Position numbers and translations under genes: made by a program. The notes under the pieces are model-generated. The model worked only from the letters and a program-made list of their open reading frames with translations, was not told the origin of the DNA and searched no databases. 64,000 nucleotides of DNA, taken from positions 7,130,001 through 7,194,000 of the forward strand of contig NZ_JAUSZI010000002.1 of the NCBI RefSeq assembly GCF_030817415.1, read 5' to 3'. This document shows, piece by piece, positions 9,036 to 17,230 of this stretch. Source of the DNA: Streptomyces umbrinus (GTDB lineage Bacteria; Actinomycetota; Actinomycetes; Streptomycetales; Streptomycetaceae). Position 1 is the stretch's first letter; every line of letters begins with the position of its first letter.

Positions 9036-9445
9036 CACTGACGAAGAGTAGTCCCCAGACCCTTCTCCCGCCTGCACGTGTCCACCGACGGTCACCCCCT
9101 CGGGGGAGCGGCGCCGGGGCGTCCCACGGCTCCCGCCGCACCGCGCGACCAGCGCCCACAACCGGCAGCGACTCACCAACCGCGTATGCCACTTGATGAC
9201 CATTCCAGCCAAGGTTGGGCTCGTTTCCATATGCCTCTAGGACCACAGAAATAACGGCAATTGACAGCTTTCGCACCAACTCGGGATCACTCCTGGACCC
9301 GTCCGAAATTTCGCCAACACCCGTACCCGCAGGTCAACAAGGCGCGCCAGGAACCACTTGTGTCAGGGGTCACACCACGACGCGGTGGAGTGACCCGGGG
9401 GTGAGTCGTCGCGGCCCGCTCAAGAGTGCGGTACCGTCCAACATC
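9036..9445. promoter_or_regulatory. Divergent intergenic region with a possible promoter for the DUF3499 gene
   Basis: No gene is seen here. On the plus strand TTGGGC (9215-9220), a 17-bp spacer and TAGGAC (9238-9243) make a fair sigma-70-type promoter. A TTGACA occurs at 9261, but without a good -10 partner. If the first pair is used, the DUF3499 mRNA would have a leader of about 195 bases. Confidence 0.3.
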
Positions 9446-9823
9446 GTGAGCCCTGTACGTCGCTGTTCGCGCACCGCTTGCGGCCGTCCCGCCGTCGCGA
9501 CGCTGACGTACGTCTACGCCGACTCGACCGCGGTCCTCGGCCCGCTCGCCACCTACGCCGAACCCCACTGTTACGACCTGTGCGCCGAGCACTCCGAGCG
9601 CCTCACCGCCCCGCGCGGCTGGGAGGTCGTCCGGCTCGCCGACGCCTCCGCTCCCTCCCGCCCCAGCGGTGACGACCTGGAGGCGCTCGCCAACGCCGTG
9701 CGCGAGGCGGCCCGTCCGCAGCAGCGCGCCGCGCAGGGGGGCGTCGGCAACGCCCGCGATGCGGACCCGATGGAGGTCGCCCGCCGCGGCCACCTCCGGG
9801 TGCTGCGCTCGCCGGACTCCTGA
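9446..9823 (+). CDS. DUF3499 zinc-ribbon-like protein
   Basis: The 125-residue protein matches the DUF3499 family (Rv3258c-like). It has paired cysteines in RRCSRTACGRPA near the N terminus and in HCYDLCAEHSERL near residue 40, consistent with a small zinc ribbon. The middle (APRGWEVVRL) is followed by a disordered Ala/Arg/Gln-rich stretch and the conserved end RRGHLRVLRSPDS. I chose the GTG at 9446 so that the protein begins at the first conserved residues (SPVRRCSRTAC); longer readings add unlikely sequence. Function is unknown. Conserved linkage with whiB, the zincin-like gene and manB suggests an envelope or division role, but that is inference. Confidence 0.8.
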   Translation: MSPVRRCSRTACGRPAVATLTYVYADSTAVLGPLATYAEPHCYDLCAEHSERLTAPRGWEVVRLADASAPSRPSGDDLEALANAVREAARPQQRAAQGGVGNARDADPMEVARRGHLRVLRSPDS

Positions 9824-9842
9824 ACCACCTTCCCGAACCCCC

Positions 9843-9858
9843 GTCCCGCGAACGGGAC
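9843..9858 (+). terminator. Short GC hairpin after the DUF3499 gene
   Basis: GTCCCG-CGAA-CGGGAC forms a perfect 6-bp stem with a four-base loop 20 bp after the stop. There is no T-run, so it is a weak candidate. Just downstream two GTGCAC palindromes (9867-9872 and 9878-9883) could instead be an operator for the permease gene. Confidence 0.3.
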
Positions 9859-9989
9859 TTCACCCCGTGCACATTCGGTGCACGTTTCACTCAATGACGC
9901 ACGACCATTGACGCGCGCTTGTCGCGGACACGACCATTCCCCCACCCGTGAGAAATCGTTTTCCGCATCGCGGAATCCGGGGAGGCTTC

Positions 9990-11606
9990 GTGTACGTCCA
10001 GGAACTCGAGCCCGTGGCCGACTCGCTCGGCCTGTCCGCACTCGTCGCGACTCTGCCCCTCGTCATCGTCCTCGTCCTGCTCGGCGGCGTCCGGATGAAG
10101 GCGCACCTGGCGGGTCTCAGCGGCCTCGCGGCCGCCGCCCTGGTCGCCTGGCTCGCGTACGGCATGCCCGTCGGCCAGACGCTCTCCAGCGCCGCCCAGG
10201 GAGCCGTGTTCGGCCTCTTCCCCATCCTGTGGATCGTCGTCAACGCCCTCTGGGTGTACCGGATGACCGTCCGCACCCGGCACTTCGACATCCTGCGCCG
10301 CTCGTTCGGGCGACTCTCCGACGACCCGCGCATCCAGGCGCTCGTCGTCGCGTTCTGCTTCGGCGCGCTCCTGGAGGCCCTCGCGGGCTTCGGCGCGCCC
10401 GTCGCGATCTGCTCGGTCATGCTGGTCGCGCTCGGCTTCGACCCGGTGCGCGCCGCGGTGGTCGCGCTGGTCGCCAACACCGCGCCCGTCGCCTTCGGCG
10501 CGATGGGCACACCGGTCGTGACACTGGCTCAAGTCACGGGCCTGCCACTGGATTCCGTCGCCTCCGTAGTGGGCCGTCAGACTCCGCTGCTCGCCCTGGT
10601 GGTGCCCCTGGTGCTCGTCTTCCTGGTGGACGGGCGACGCGGTCTGCGCGAGACCTGGATCCCGGCCGTGGCGTGCGGATTCGCCTTCGCCGTCGCCCAG
10701 TTCGCCGCCTCCAACTACGTCTCCGCCCAACTCGCCGACATCGGGGCCGCCCTGGCCGGCGCGGGCGCCCTGATGGCGGTGCCGCAGGCGCGCAAGCCCG
10801 CCGCCGAGCCCGTACGGGCCGCGGTCCTGACGGGCGTACGCAGTGAGGACCTGGACGAGGAGGACCCGCGCCCCGAGGTGCTGCGGGCGTACGCGCCGTA
10901 CGCGCTGATCGTCGTGATCTTCTCCATCGCCCAGATCCCGGTGGTGAAGGACCAGTTGGCGAAGGCGACCCGCACCTTCGACTGGCCGTTCCTGAACGTC
11001 GCGAACGCGGACGGCGACCCCGTCGGAGGCAACGTCTTCACCTGGCCCATCGTGTCCACCGGCGGCACGCTCGTACTGCTCGCCGGGATGTGCACGGCCG
11101 TCGTACTCGGGGTGCACGCGCGCGTGGCGGTCAGGGAATGGGCCGCCACCGTCCACGAGTTGAGGTTCGCGATCCTCACCGTGACGTCCGTCCTGGCGCT
11201 CGCCTACGTCATGAACCTCTCCGGACAGGCGGCCACGATCGGCCACTTCGTGGCGGCGGCCGGCGCGGGACTCGCCTTCCTGTCACCGGTCCTGGGCTGG
11301 TTCGGCGTGGCGGTCTCCGGATCGGACACCTCCGCCAACGCGCTCTTCGGCGCCCTTCAGGTGACCGCGGCCCGCGAGTCGGGGCTCTCCCCGGAGCTCC
11401 TCGCGGCCGCCAACAGCTCCGGAGGCGTCCTCGGCAAGATGATCTCGCCGCAGAACCTCACCATCGCCTGCGCGGCGGTCGGCCTCGCCGGCCGCGAGGG
11501 AGACCTGCTGCGCAAGGTGCTCCCATGGAGCCTCGGACTTCTGCTGGTCATGTGCCTGATAGTCGTCGGACAGAGCTCGCCCGTCCTGGAATGGATGCTT
11601 CCGTAA
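9990..11606 (+). CDS. lctP: L-lactate permease, LctP family
   Basis: This integral membrane protein of about 538 residues belongs to the LctP/GlcA family of proton-coupled lactate/glycolate importers. Hydrophobic helices cover nearly the whole chain. Family signatures include LFPILWIVVNALWVYRMTV near residues 75-93, the glycine-rich FGALLEALAGFGAPVAICS near 125-143, AFGAMGTPVVTLA near 170, and SGSDTSANALFGALQ near 440. The GTG at 9990 follows GGGGAGG; a longer reading to 9948 adds a basic non-membrane stretch. No lactate dehydrogenase gene is adjacent. GTGCAC palindromes upstream may bind a regulator. Confidence 0.88.
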   Translation: MYVQELEPVADSLGLSALVATLPLVIVLVLLGGVRMKAHLAGLSGLAAAALVAWLAYGMPVGQTLSSAAQGAVFGLFPILWIVVNALWVYRMTVRTRHFDILRRSFGRLSDDPRIQALVVAFCFGALLEALAGFGAPVAICSVMLVALGFDPVRAAVVALVANTAPVAFGAMGTPVVTLAQVTGLPLDSVASVVGRQTPLLALVVPLVLVFLVDGRRGLRETWIPAVACGFAFAVAQFAASNYVSAQLADIGAALAGAGALMAVPQARKPAAEPVRAAVLTGVRSEDLDEEDPRPEVLRAYAPYALIVVIFSIAQIPVVKDQLAKATRTFDWPFLNVANADGDPVGGNVFTWPIVSTGGTLVLLAGMCTAVVLGVHARVAVREWAATVHELRFAILTVTSVLALAYVMNLSGQAATIGHFVAAAGAGLAFLSPVLGWFGVAVSGSDTSANALFGALQVTAARESGLSPELLAAANSSGGVLGKMISPQNLTIACAAVGLAGREGDLLRKVLPWSLGLLLVMCLIVVGQSSPVLEWMLP

Positions 11607-11722
11607 GCCCGTGCGAGGTCCGTGCGTGATGTCCGTGTGTGCCCTCCCGGGTCCCGCACGGCCGAGTGTCAGTGCGTACGGGTAGTTTGGGGCCACCGTT
11701 GAGGACTCAAGGAAGGCTGGCC

Positions 11723-13087
11723 GTGACCGCTGATCTGTCGCAGCTCGTTAAGGCGTACGACGTACGCGGGGTGGTCCCGGACCAGTGGGACGAGACGCTG
11801 GCCGAGCTGTTCGGCGCGGCCTTCGTGCAGGTCACGGGCGCCGACGCGATCGTGACCGGGCACGACATGCGCCCCTCGTCCCCCGGTCTGTCGAGGGCCT
11901 TCGCACGCGGGGCGGCGGCGCGCGGCGTCGACGTGACCGAGATCGGGCTGTGCTCGACGGACCAGCTGTACTACGCGTCGGGGGCGTTCGGCCTCGCGGG
12001 CGCGATGTTCACCGCCTCGCACAACCCGGCGCAGTACAACGGCATCAAGATGTGCCGCCCGGGCGCCGCCCCGGTCGGCCAGGACACCGGCCTCTCGGAG
12101 ATCCGCGAACTGGTCGAGTCCTGGATGGACTCCGGCGCCCCCACGTCGGACGCGACACCGGGCACGATCACCCGGCGGGACACGCTGGAGGACTACTCGG
12201 CGCACCTGCGCGGCCTCGTCGACCTGACCTCCATCCGCCCCCTGAAGGTCGTGGTCGACGCGGGCAACGGCATGGGCGGGCACACGGTCCCGACCGTCTT
12301 CGCCGGGCTGCCCCTGACCCTCGTCCCGATGTACTTCGAGCTGGACGGCACGTTCCCGAACCATGAGGCGAACCCGCTGGACCCGGCGAACATCGTCGAC
12401 CTCCAGAAGCGCGTCCGCGAGGAGGACGCCGACCTCGGCATCGCCTTCGACGGCGACGCCGACCGCTGCTTCGTCGTCGACGAGCGGGGCGAGCCGGTCT
12501 CCCCGTCCGCGATCACGGCCCTGGTCGCCGCCCGCGAGCTGGCCAGGCACGGCGGCAAGGGCACGGTCATCCACAACCTGATCACGTCCTGGTCGGTCCC
12601 GGAGGTCGTCCGGGAGAACGGCGGCACGCCGGTACGCACGCGCGTGGGCCACTCCTTCATCAAGGCCGAGATGGCCACCTCCGGCGCGATCTTCGGCGGC
12701 GAGCACTCCGCGCACTACTACTTCAAGGACTTCTGGAACGCGGACACGGGCATGCTCGCCGCCCTCCACGTCCTCGCCGCCCTCGGAGGCCAGAAAGGCA
12801 CGCTCTCCGCCCTCGTCGACCAGTACGACCGCTATGCCGGCTCCGGCGAGATCAACTCCACGGTCGACGACCAGGCCGGCCGCCTCGCCGCCATCAAGGC
12901 CGCCTACGGGGGCCGCGAGGGCATCACCCTCGACGAACTCGACGGCCTCACCGTCTCCGCCGCCGACTGGTGGTTCAACGTCCGCCCGTCCAACACGGAA
13001 CCCCTCCTCCGCCTGAACGCGGAGGCACGGGACGAGACGGTGATGGCGAAGGTACGGGACGAGGCATTGGCGATCATCAGAGGCTGA
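11723..13087 (+). CDS. manB: Phosphomannomutase / phosphoglucomutase
   Basis: ManB interconverts mannose-6-phosphate and mannose-1-phosphate, the precursor of GDP-mannose for glycans. The product has about 454 residues. Motifs of the alpha-D-phosphohexomutase superfamily are complete: the phosphoserine loop TASHNPAQYNGIK with catalytic Ser99, the metal loop DGDADRCF near 240, the sugar-binding GGEHSAHYYF near 325, and the phosphate-binding RPSNTEPLLRLN near 420. The GTG at 11723 after AAGGAAGG is the natural start. It is followed by a Trm112-like gene, a SIS gene and manA, the same order as in mycobacteria, where the set feeds lipoglycan synthesis. Confidence 0.93.
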   Translation: MTADLSQLVKAYDVRGVVPDQWDETLAELFGAAFVQVTGADAIVTGHDMRPSSPGLSRAFARGAAARGVDVTEIGLCSTDQLYYASGAFGLAGAMFTASHNPAQYNGIKMCRPGAAPVGQDTGLSEIRELVESWMDSGAPTSDATPGTITRRDTLEDYSAHLRGLVDLTSIRPLKVVVDAGNGMGGHTVPTVFAGLPLTLVPMYFELDGTFPNHEANPLDPANIVDLQKRVREEDADLGIAFDGDADRCFVVDERGEPVSPSAITALVAARELARHGGKGTVIHNLITSWSVPEVVRENGGTPVRTRVGHSFIKAEMATSGAIFGGEHSAHYYFKDFWNADTGMLAALHVLAALGGQKGTLSALVDQYDRYAGSGEINSTVDDQAGRLAAIKAAYGGREGITLDELDGLTVSAADWWFNVRPSNTEPLLRLNAEARDETVMAKVRDEALAIIRG

Positions 13088-13111
13088 GGCATCGCAGCCC
13101 GGGCCGACACT

Positions 13112-13193
13112 TTCAGCCCGTCCGGCGTTTGAGGACGAGGCCGTTCAGGCCGATGAGCGGGGGTCCGGGGGCGGCAGCCCCCGGGATGGGAAG
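13112..13193. repeat. Dispersed Streptomyces intergenic element, copy 1
   Basis: The core GTCCGGCGTTTGAGGAC is followed by a GC hairpin (GGGGGTCCGGGGGCGGCAGC). It lies between manB and the Trm112-like gene. The same element occurs in opposite orientation at 57722-57773. Such elements are frequent between Streptomyces genes. Confidence 0.7.
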
Positions 13194-13296
13194 GGTAAGG
13201 GCGGCGGGGGCGAACTCTCCCGACGCCCAGCCACCCGCAGCGGTACCCTGACCAGGCCACATCACCCGCACAACCCCGCCCCCGAAGGGACCCGAC

Positions 13297-13467
13297 ATGC
13301 CGCTCGAAGCCGGCCTCCTGGAGATCCTCGCCTGCCCGGCGTGCCACGCCCCCCTCAAGGAGCAGGAAACCGAGCTGATCTGCACCGGCCAGGACTGCGG
13401 CCTGGCCTACCCCGTCCGGGACGACATCCCGGTCCTCCTCGTGGACGAGGCCCGCCGCCCCGCATGA
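13297..13467 (+). CDS. Trm112-like zinc-binding protein (56 residues)
   Basis: This small gene encodes [20 protein letters not shown] and ends [11 protein letters not shown]. It belongs to the Trm112/YcaR family of small zinc-binding proteins, with four cysteines as CPAC near residue 13 and C(x4)C near 29-34, and the conserved [13 protein letters not shown]. Eukaryotic and archaeal Trm112 activates methyltransferases; the bacterial role is unclear. The ATG at 13297 follows GAAGGGA. The gene sits between manB and the SIS-domain gene, 94 bp before the latter, in the conserved manB-manA block. Confidence 0.85.
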   Translation: MPLEAGLLEILACPACHAPLKEQETELICTGQDCGLAYPVRDDIPVLLVDEARRPA

Positions 13468-13561
13468 GGCCGCCGCCAAGGCGACCCGCACAGGGCCCGC
13501 CGCCCAGGCGACCCGCAAGGCCGAGCCCCAAGGAAGAACCGGCGACCGGAGGCTGCCGCCC

Positions 13562-14689
13562 ATGCTCGACGAATCGCTGCTCGACGCCCCCGAGGCCCTC
13601 GCGGAGGCGGACCGCCGCGGTCTGCTCCGCGGCGCCGCCGAAGCGGGCGCCCGAGTCCGCACGGCGGCCCGGCACGCGGCCGAGGCGGGCATCCCAGATC
13701 TCAAGCCGGACGGCCGCCCGCGAGCCGTCCTGATCGCGGGCCCCGGCGCCGCCGCGATCAGCGCCGCGGATCTGCTCGGCACCCTGGCCGGGGCGGGCTG
13801 CCCCGTCATCCGCCTGGCCCCCACCGGCGTGGCCCCGGCCGCGGGCGCACTCCGCTGGGAGCTGCCCGGCTGGGCGGGCCCCGTCGACCTGCTCCTGATC
13901 GCCACCCCGGACGGCAGCGAGCCCGGCCTCTCGCTCCTGGTCGAGCAGGCCTACCGCCGCGGCTGCACGGTCGCCGCCGTGGCCCCCGCCCGCTCCCCGC
14001 TGACCGAGGCGGTGGACGGAGCCCACGGCCTCTTCGTACAGATGGCGACCGCCCCGTACGAGCCGGGGGCGCCCTCCGCCGCGTCCGCCCCCGGAGTGCT
14101 CTGGGCCCTGCTCACACCGCTGCTCGCGCTCCTGGACCGCACCGGTCTGGTCACCGCGCCGCCCGAAGCCCTGCACAAGGTCGCCGACCGGCTCGACCAG
14201 ATCGCGGAGCGCTGCGGCCCAGCCATCGCGACGTACAGCAACCCCGCCAAGACCCTCGCGGCCGAGCTGGCCGAGGCGCTCCCGGTGATCTGGACCGAGG
14301 GCACGTCCGCCGGTCCGGCCGGCCGCCGTTTCGTCGGCGCGCTGGCCGAGCTGGCGGGCCGCCCCGCGCTCGCCGCTGAGCTGCCCGAGGCGCTCGACGC
14401 TCACAGCGTGCTGCTCTCGGGCGCGCTGGCCGCCGGAGCGGACCCGGACGACTTCTTCCGCGACCGCGTCGAGGAGGCCCAGGTCATGCACGCGCGCGTG
14501 GTCCTCCTCCGCGACCGCCCGACCGGCGGCCTCAGCGCCGCCCCCGCGGCCCGTGAACTGGCCCTCAGCCACGACACACCGATCAGCGAACTCGAACCGG
14601 AGGACGGCGGCGATCTGGAGACCCTCGCCGAGCTGATCGCCATCACGGATTTCGCCGCCGTTTACCTGGCGCTCGCCTCGGGAGCCTGA
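13562..14689 (+). CDS. SIS-domain sugar-phosphate isomerase-like protein
   Basis: The 375-residue product resembles bifunctional phosphoglucose/phosphomannose isomerases and Rv3256c. The N-terminal half holds a SIS-type Rossmann fold (RAVLIAGPGAAAISAADLLG near 58-77, VDLLLIATPDGSEPG near 106). The C-terminal half has the PGI/PMI C-terminal region (QIAERCGPAIATYSNPAK; VIWTEGTSAGPAGRRF). The usual Ser/Thr-rich sugar-phosphate loop is poorly conserved and the length is normal for this actinobacterial subfamily. It sits directly before manA. Catalytic activity is uncertain; a regulatory sugar-phosphate sensor is possible. Confidence 0.75.
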   Translation: MLDESLLDAPEALAEADRRGLLRGAAEAGARVRTAARHAAEAGIPDLKPDGRPRAVLIAGPGAAAISAADLLGTLAGAGCPVIRLAPTGVAPAAGALRWELPGWAGPVDLLLIATPDGSEPGLSLLVEQAYRRGCTVAAVAPARSPLTEAVDGAHGLFVQMATAPYEPGAPSAASAPGVLWALLTPLLALLDRTGLVTAPPEALHKVADRLDQIAERCGPAIATYSNPAKTLAAELAEALPVIWTEGTSAGPAGRRFVGALAELAGRPALAAELPEALDAHSVLLSGALAAGADPDDFFRDRVEEAQVMHARVVLLRDRPTGGLSAAPAARELALSHDTPISELEPEDGGDLETLAELIAITDFAAVYLALASGA

Positions 14690-14753
14690 CCTTGAGCCAC
14701 GCCTGGTGACCAGCGCCCGCTGAGCAGCGTACGTACGGAGAAGAAAACAGAGC

Positions 14754-15905
14754 ATGGACCGCCTCGACAACACGATCCGCCCCTACGCCTGGGGCTCCAC
14801 CACGGCCATCCCGCACCTCCTGGGCGTCGAGCCGACCGGCGAGCCGCAGGCCGAGATGTGGATGGGCGCCCACCCCGGCGCGCCCTCGCGCACCCTCCGC
14901 GGCCCGCTCACCGAAGTGATCGACGAGGCTCCGGAGAAGGAGCTCGGCGCGGCGGCCGTCGCCAAGTTCGGCCCACGCCTGCCGTTCCTCCTCAAGCTTC
15001 TCGCCGCGGGCGCCCCCCTCTCCCTCCAGGTGCACCCCGACCTCGCCCAGGCCAAGGAGGGGTACGAGGACGAGGAGCGCCGAGGCGTCCCGATCGACGC
15101 CCCGCACCGCAACTACAAGGACGCCAACCACAAGCCCGAACTGATCTGCGCGCTCACGGAGTTCGACGGCCTGTGCGGATTCCGGACGCCGTCCGAGGCC
15201 GCCGACCTGCTCGCGGCCCTGGAGGTCGACTCCCTCAAGCCGTACGTCGACCTGCTGCACGCCCACCCCGAAGAGGCCGCGCTGCGCGAGGTGTTGACGG
15301 CCGTGCTGTCCGCGGACCGCGAGCAGATGGCCGCCACGGTCACCGAGGCGGCCGCGGCCTGCGCCCGGCTCGGCGGCGCCCACGCCCCGTACGCCGATCT
15401 GGCGCACCACTACCCGGGCGACCCCGGTGTCATCGCCGCGATGCTGCTCAACCACGTCCGACTGCAGCCCGGCGAGGCCCTGTTCCTCGGCGCCGGCGTG
15501 CCGCACGCGTATCTGAACGGCCTCGGCGTCGAGATCATGGCCAACTCCGACAACGTCCTGCGCTGCGGCCTCACCCCCAAGCACGTCGACGTCCCCGAAC
15601 TCCTGCGGATCGTCCGCTTCGAGGCGAGCGACCCGGGCGTACTGCGCCCCGAGGCGTCCCCCGACGGCGAGGAGGTCTACGAGACCCCCATCGACGAGTT
15701 CCGCCTCTCCCGTTACGCCCTCGTGGCGGGCGCCCCGGTCCACGACCTCACCCTCGGCACCCCGCAGATCCTGCTGTGCACCGCGGGTTCCGTACAGGCG
15801 GGCGAGCACGCGCTCGGCCCCGGCCGGTCCGTCTTCGTACCGGCCGGCGAAAAGGCGGAAGTGTCCGGCGACGGCACGGTCTTCCGGGCCACCGTCATCG
15901 CCTGA
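14754..15905 (+). CDS. manA: Mannose-6-phosphate isomerase, class I
   Basis: ManA interconverts fructose-6-phosphate and mannose-6-phosphate, feeding the ManB encoded upstream. The 383-residue chain is a type I zinc-dependent PMI with cupin fold. Metal ligands lie in QVHPDLAQAKEGY near residue 85, NYKDANHKPELICAL near 120 and PGEALFLGAGVPHAYLNG near 240, followed by LRCGLTPKHVDVPELL near 265. The start MDRLDNTIRPYAWGS is the family standard. The gene lies 64 bp after the SIS gene, so the sugar-phosphate genes probably form one operon. Confidence 0.95.
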   Translation: MDRLDNTIRPYAWGSTTAIPHLLGVEPTGEPQAEMWMGAHPGAPSRTLRGPLTEVIDEAPEKELGAAAVAKFGPRLPFLLKLLAAGAPLSLQVHPDLAQAKEGYEDEERRGVPIDAPHRNYKDANHKPELICALTEFDGLCGFRTPSEAADLLAALEVDSLKPYVDLLHAHPEEAALREVLTAVLSADREQMAATVTEAAAACARLGGAHAPYADLAHHYPGDPGVIAAMLLNHVRLQPGEALFLGAGVPHAYLNGLGVEIMANSDNVLRCGLTPKHVDVPELLRIVRFEASDPGVLRPEASPDGEEVYETPIDEFRLSRYALVAGAPVHDLTLGTPQILLCTAGSVQAGEHALGPGRSVFVPAGEKAEVSGDGTVFRATVIA

Positions 15906-15955
15906 GCCCCGGCGACGCGGCCCGAGTCCTGGCGACCGTCCCAGTGGCCTGAAAC

Positions 15956-15971
15956 GGTCACTGTGGTGACC
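15956..15971. promoter_or_regulatory. Inverted repeat GGTCAC-N4-GTGACC before the cation transporter
   Basis: A perfect 6-bp inverted repeat with a four-base centre lies 125 bp before the transporter gene. It could be an operator, but no known metal-regulator box is recognised. Confidence 0.25.
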
Positions 15972-16095
15972 CGGCGCACCGATGTCGGCCCGGGCTGCAA
16001 CAATGGCCCACCGCAAAGGGCGGGCAAAGCCCGGGACGGCAGCCGAGCGGGCAGACGGCCGGCCGAGATGGCAGACGAAGGGACATCGGGAACAC

Positions 16096-17073
16096 ATGAG
16101 CGCGTCAGGCGGCACCAAAGCGATCGTGGCGGCACTCGCCGCGAACCTCGCGATCGCGGTAGCGAAGTTCGTGGCGTTCCTCTTCAGCGGTTCGTCGTCG
16201 ATGCTCGCCGAATCCGTGCACTCGCTCGCCGACTCGGGCAACCAGGGCCTGCTGCTCCTCGGCGGCAAGAAGGCCCAGCGCGAGGCGACCCCGCAACACC
16301 CCTTCGGCTACGGCCGCGAGCGGTACATCTACGCCTTCCTCGTCTCGATCGTCCTCTTCTCGGTCGGCGGCATGTTCGCGATCTACGAGGGCTACGAGAA
16401 GATCAAGCACCCGCACGAGATCACCCACTGGTACTGGCCGGTGGGCGTCCTCGTCTTCGCCATCATCGCCGAGACCTTCTCCTTCCGGACCGCCATCAAG
16501 GAGTCCAACACGATCCGCGGTAAGCAGTCCTGGAAGGAGTTCGTGCGCCACGCCAAGGCCCCCGAGCTGCCGGTCGTGCTCCTTGAGGACCTCGGCGCGC
16601 TCGTCGGTCTGGTCCTCGCGCTCATCGGCGTGGGCCTGGCCCTGGGCACGGGCGACGGCGTCTGGGACGGCATCGGCACCCTCTGCATCGGCATCCTGTT
16701 GATCGCCATCGCGATCGTCCTGGCCGCCGAGACCAAGTCGCTGCTCCTGGGCGAGGCCGCCGGCGTCGAGGACGTCAGGAAGATCGAGGCCGCGCTCGTC
16801 GACGGCGACACGGTCCCCGCCATCATCCACATGCGTACGCTCCACCTCGGCCCCGAGGAACTGCTGGTCGCGGCCAAGATCGCCGTCCGGCACGACGAGA
16901 CGGCCACCGAGGTCGCCGCCGCGATCGACGCCGCCGAGTCCCGCATCCGCGAGGCCGTCCCGATCGCCCGCGTCATCTACCTCGAACCCGACATCTACAG
17001 CGAGACCGAGGCCGCGAAGGGCGCGGACCCCGAGGCCGCCCCCGGCGGCCCGGTACCCACCGCCGAACACTGA
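16096..17073 (+). CDS. Cation diffusion facilitator transporter
   Basis: The 325-residue protein is a CDF-family antiporter that exports divalent metal ions such as zinc or iron in exchange for protons. It begins with a helix (AIVAALAANLAIAVAKFVAF), followed by the conserved SSSMLAESVHSLADSGNQ near residues 35-52, with metal-site His and Asp, and by HPFGYGRERYIYAF near 70. More helices follow to about residue 215, then a soluble C-terminal metal-sensing domain (HMRTLHLGPEELLVAAKI). The subfamily resembles ZnT9-type members. The ATG at 16096 gives the family-typical N terminus. Rv3253c occupies a similar position in M. tuberculosis but is, from memory, a different transporter type. Confidence 0.85.
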   Translation: MSASGGTKAIVAALAANLAIAVAKFVAFLFSGSSSMLAESVHSLADSGNQGLLLLGGKKAQREATPQHPFGYGRERYIYAFLVSIVLFSVGGMFAIYEGYEKIKHPHEITHWYWPVGVLVFAIIAETFSFRTAIKESNTIRGKQSWKEFVRHAKAPELPVVLLEDLGALVGLVLALIGVGLALGTGDGVWDGIGTLCIGILLIAIAIVLAAETKSLLLGEAAGVEDVRKIEAALVDGDTVPAIIHMRTLHLGPEELLVAAKIAVRHDETATEVAAAIDAAESRIREAVPIARVIYLEPDIYSETEAAKGADPEAAPGGPVPTAEH

Positions 17074-17077
17074 CTTC

Positions 17078-17113
17078 CCGTACGGGGAAGGGCGCGTCCC
17101 CTTCCCCGTACGG
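17078..17113 (+). terminator. Hairpin terminator after the cation transporter
   Basis: Two perfect 15-bp arms (17078-17092 and 17099-17113) flank a six-base loop just 4 bp after the stop. There is no long T-run, as is common in Streptomyces. Confidence 0.75.
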
Positions 17114-17125
17114 AGCCTTCCTCGC

Positions 17126-17168
17126 ACGTCGAAGGGCCCGCCGGATCGCTCGGCGGGCCCTTCGACGT
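17126..17168. terminator. Bidirectional hairpin between convergent transporter genes
   Basis: Perfect 18-bp arms (17126-17143 and 17151-17168) with a seven-base loop lie between the convergent cation transporter and PTS genes. With the hairpin at 17078 this makes a double barrier to read-through from both sides. Confidence 0.8.
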
Positions 17169-17230
17169 ACAAGTTGCCCCAACGGCCCCAACACCCAGGC
17201 CGTGAGCGCCGGTCCGCGTCCCTTGCGCGG

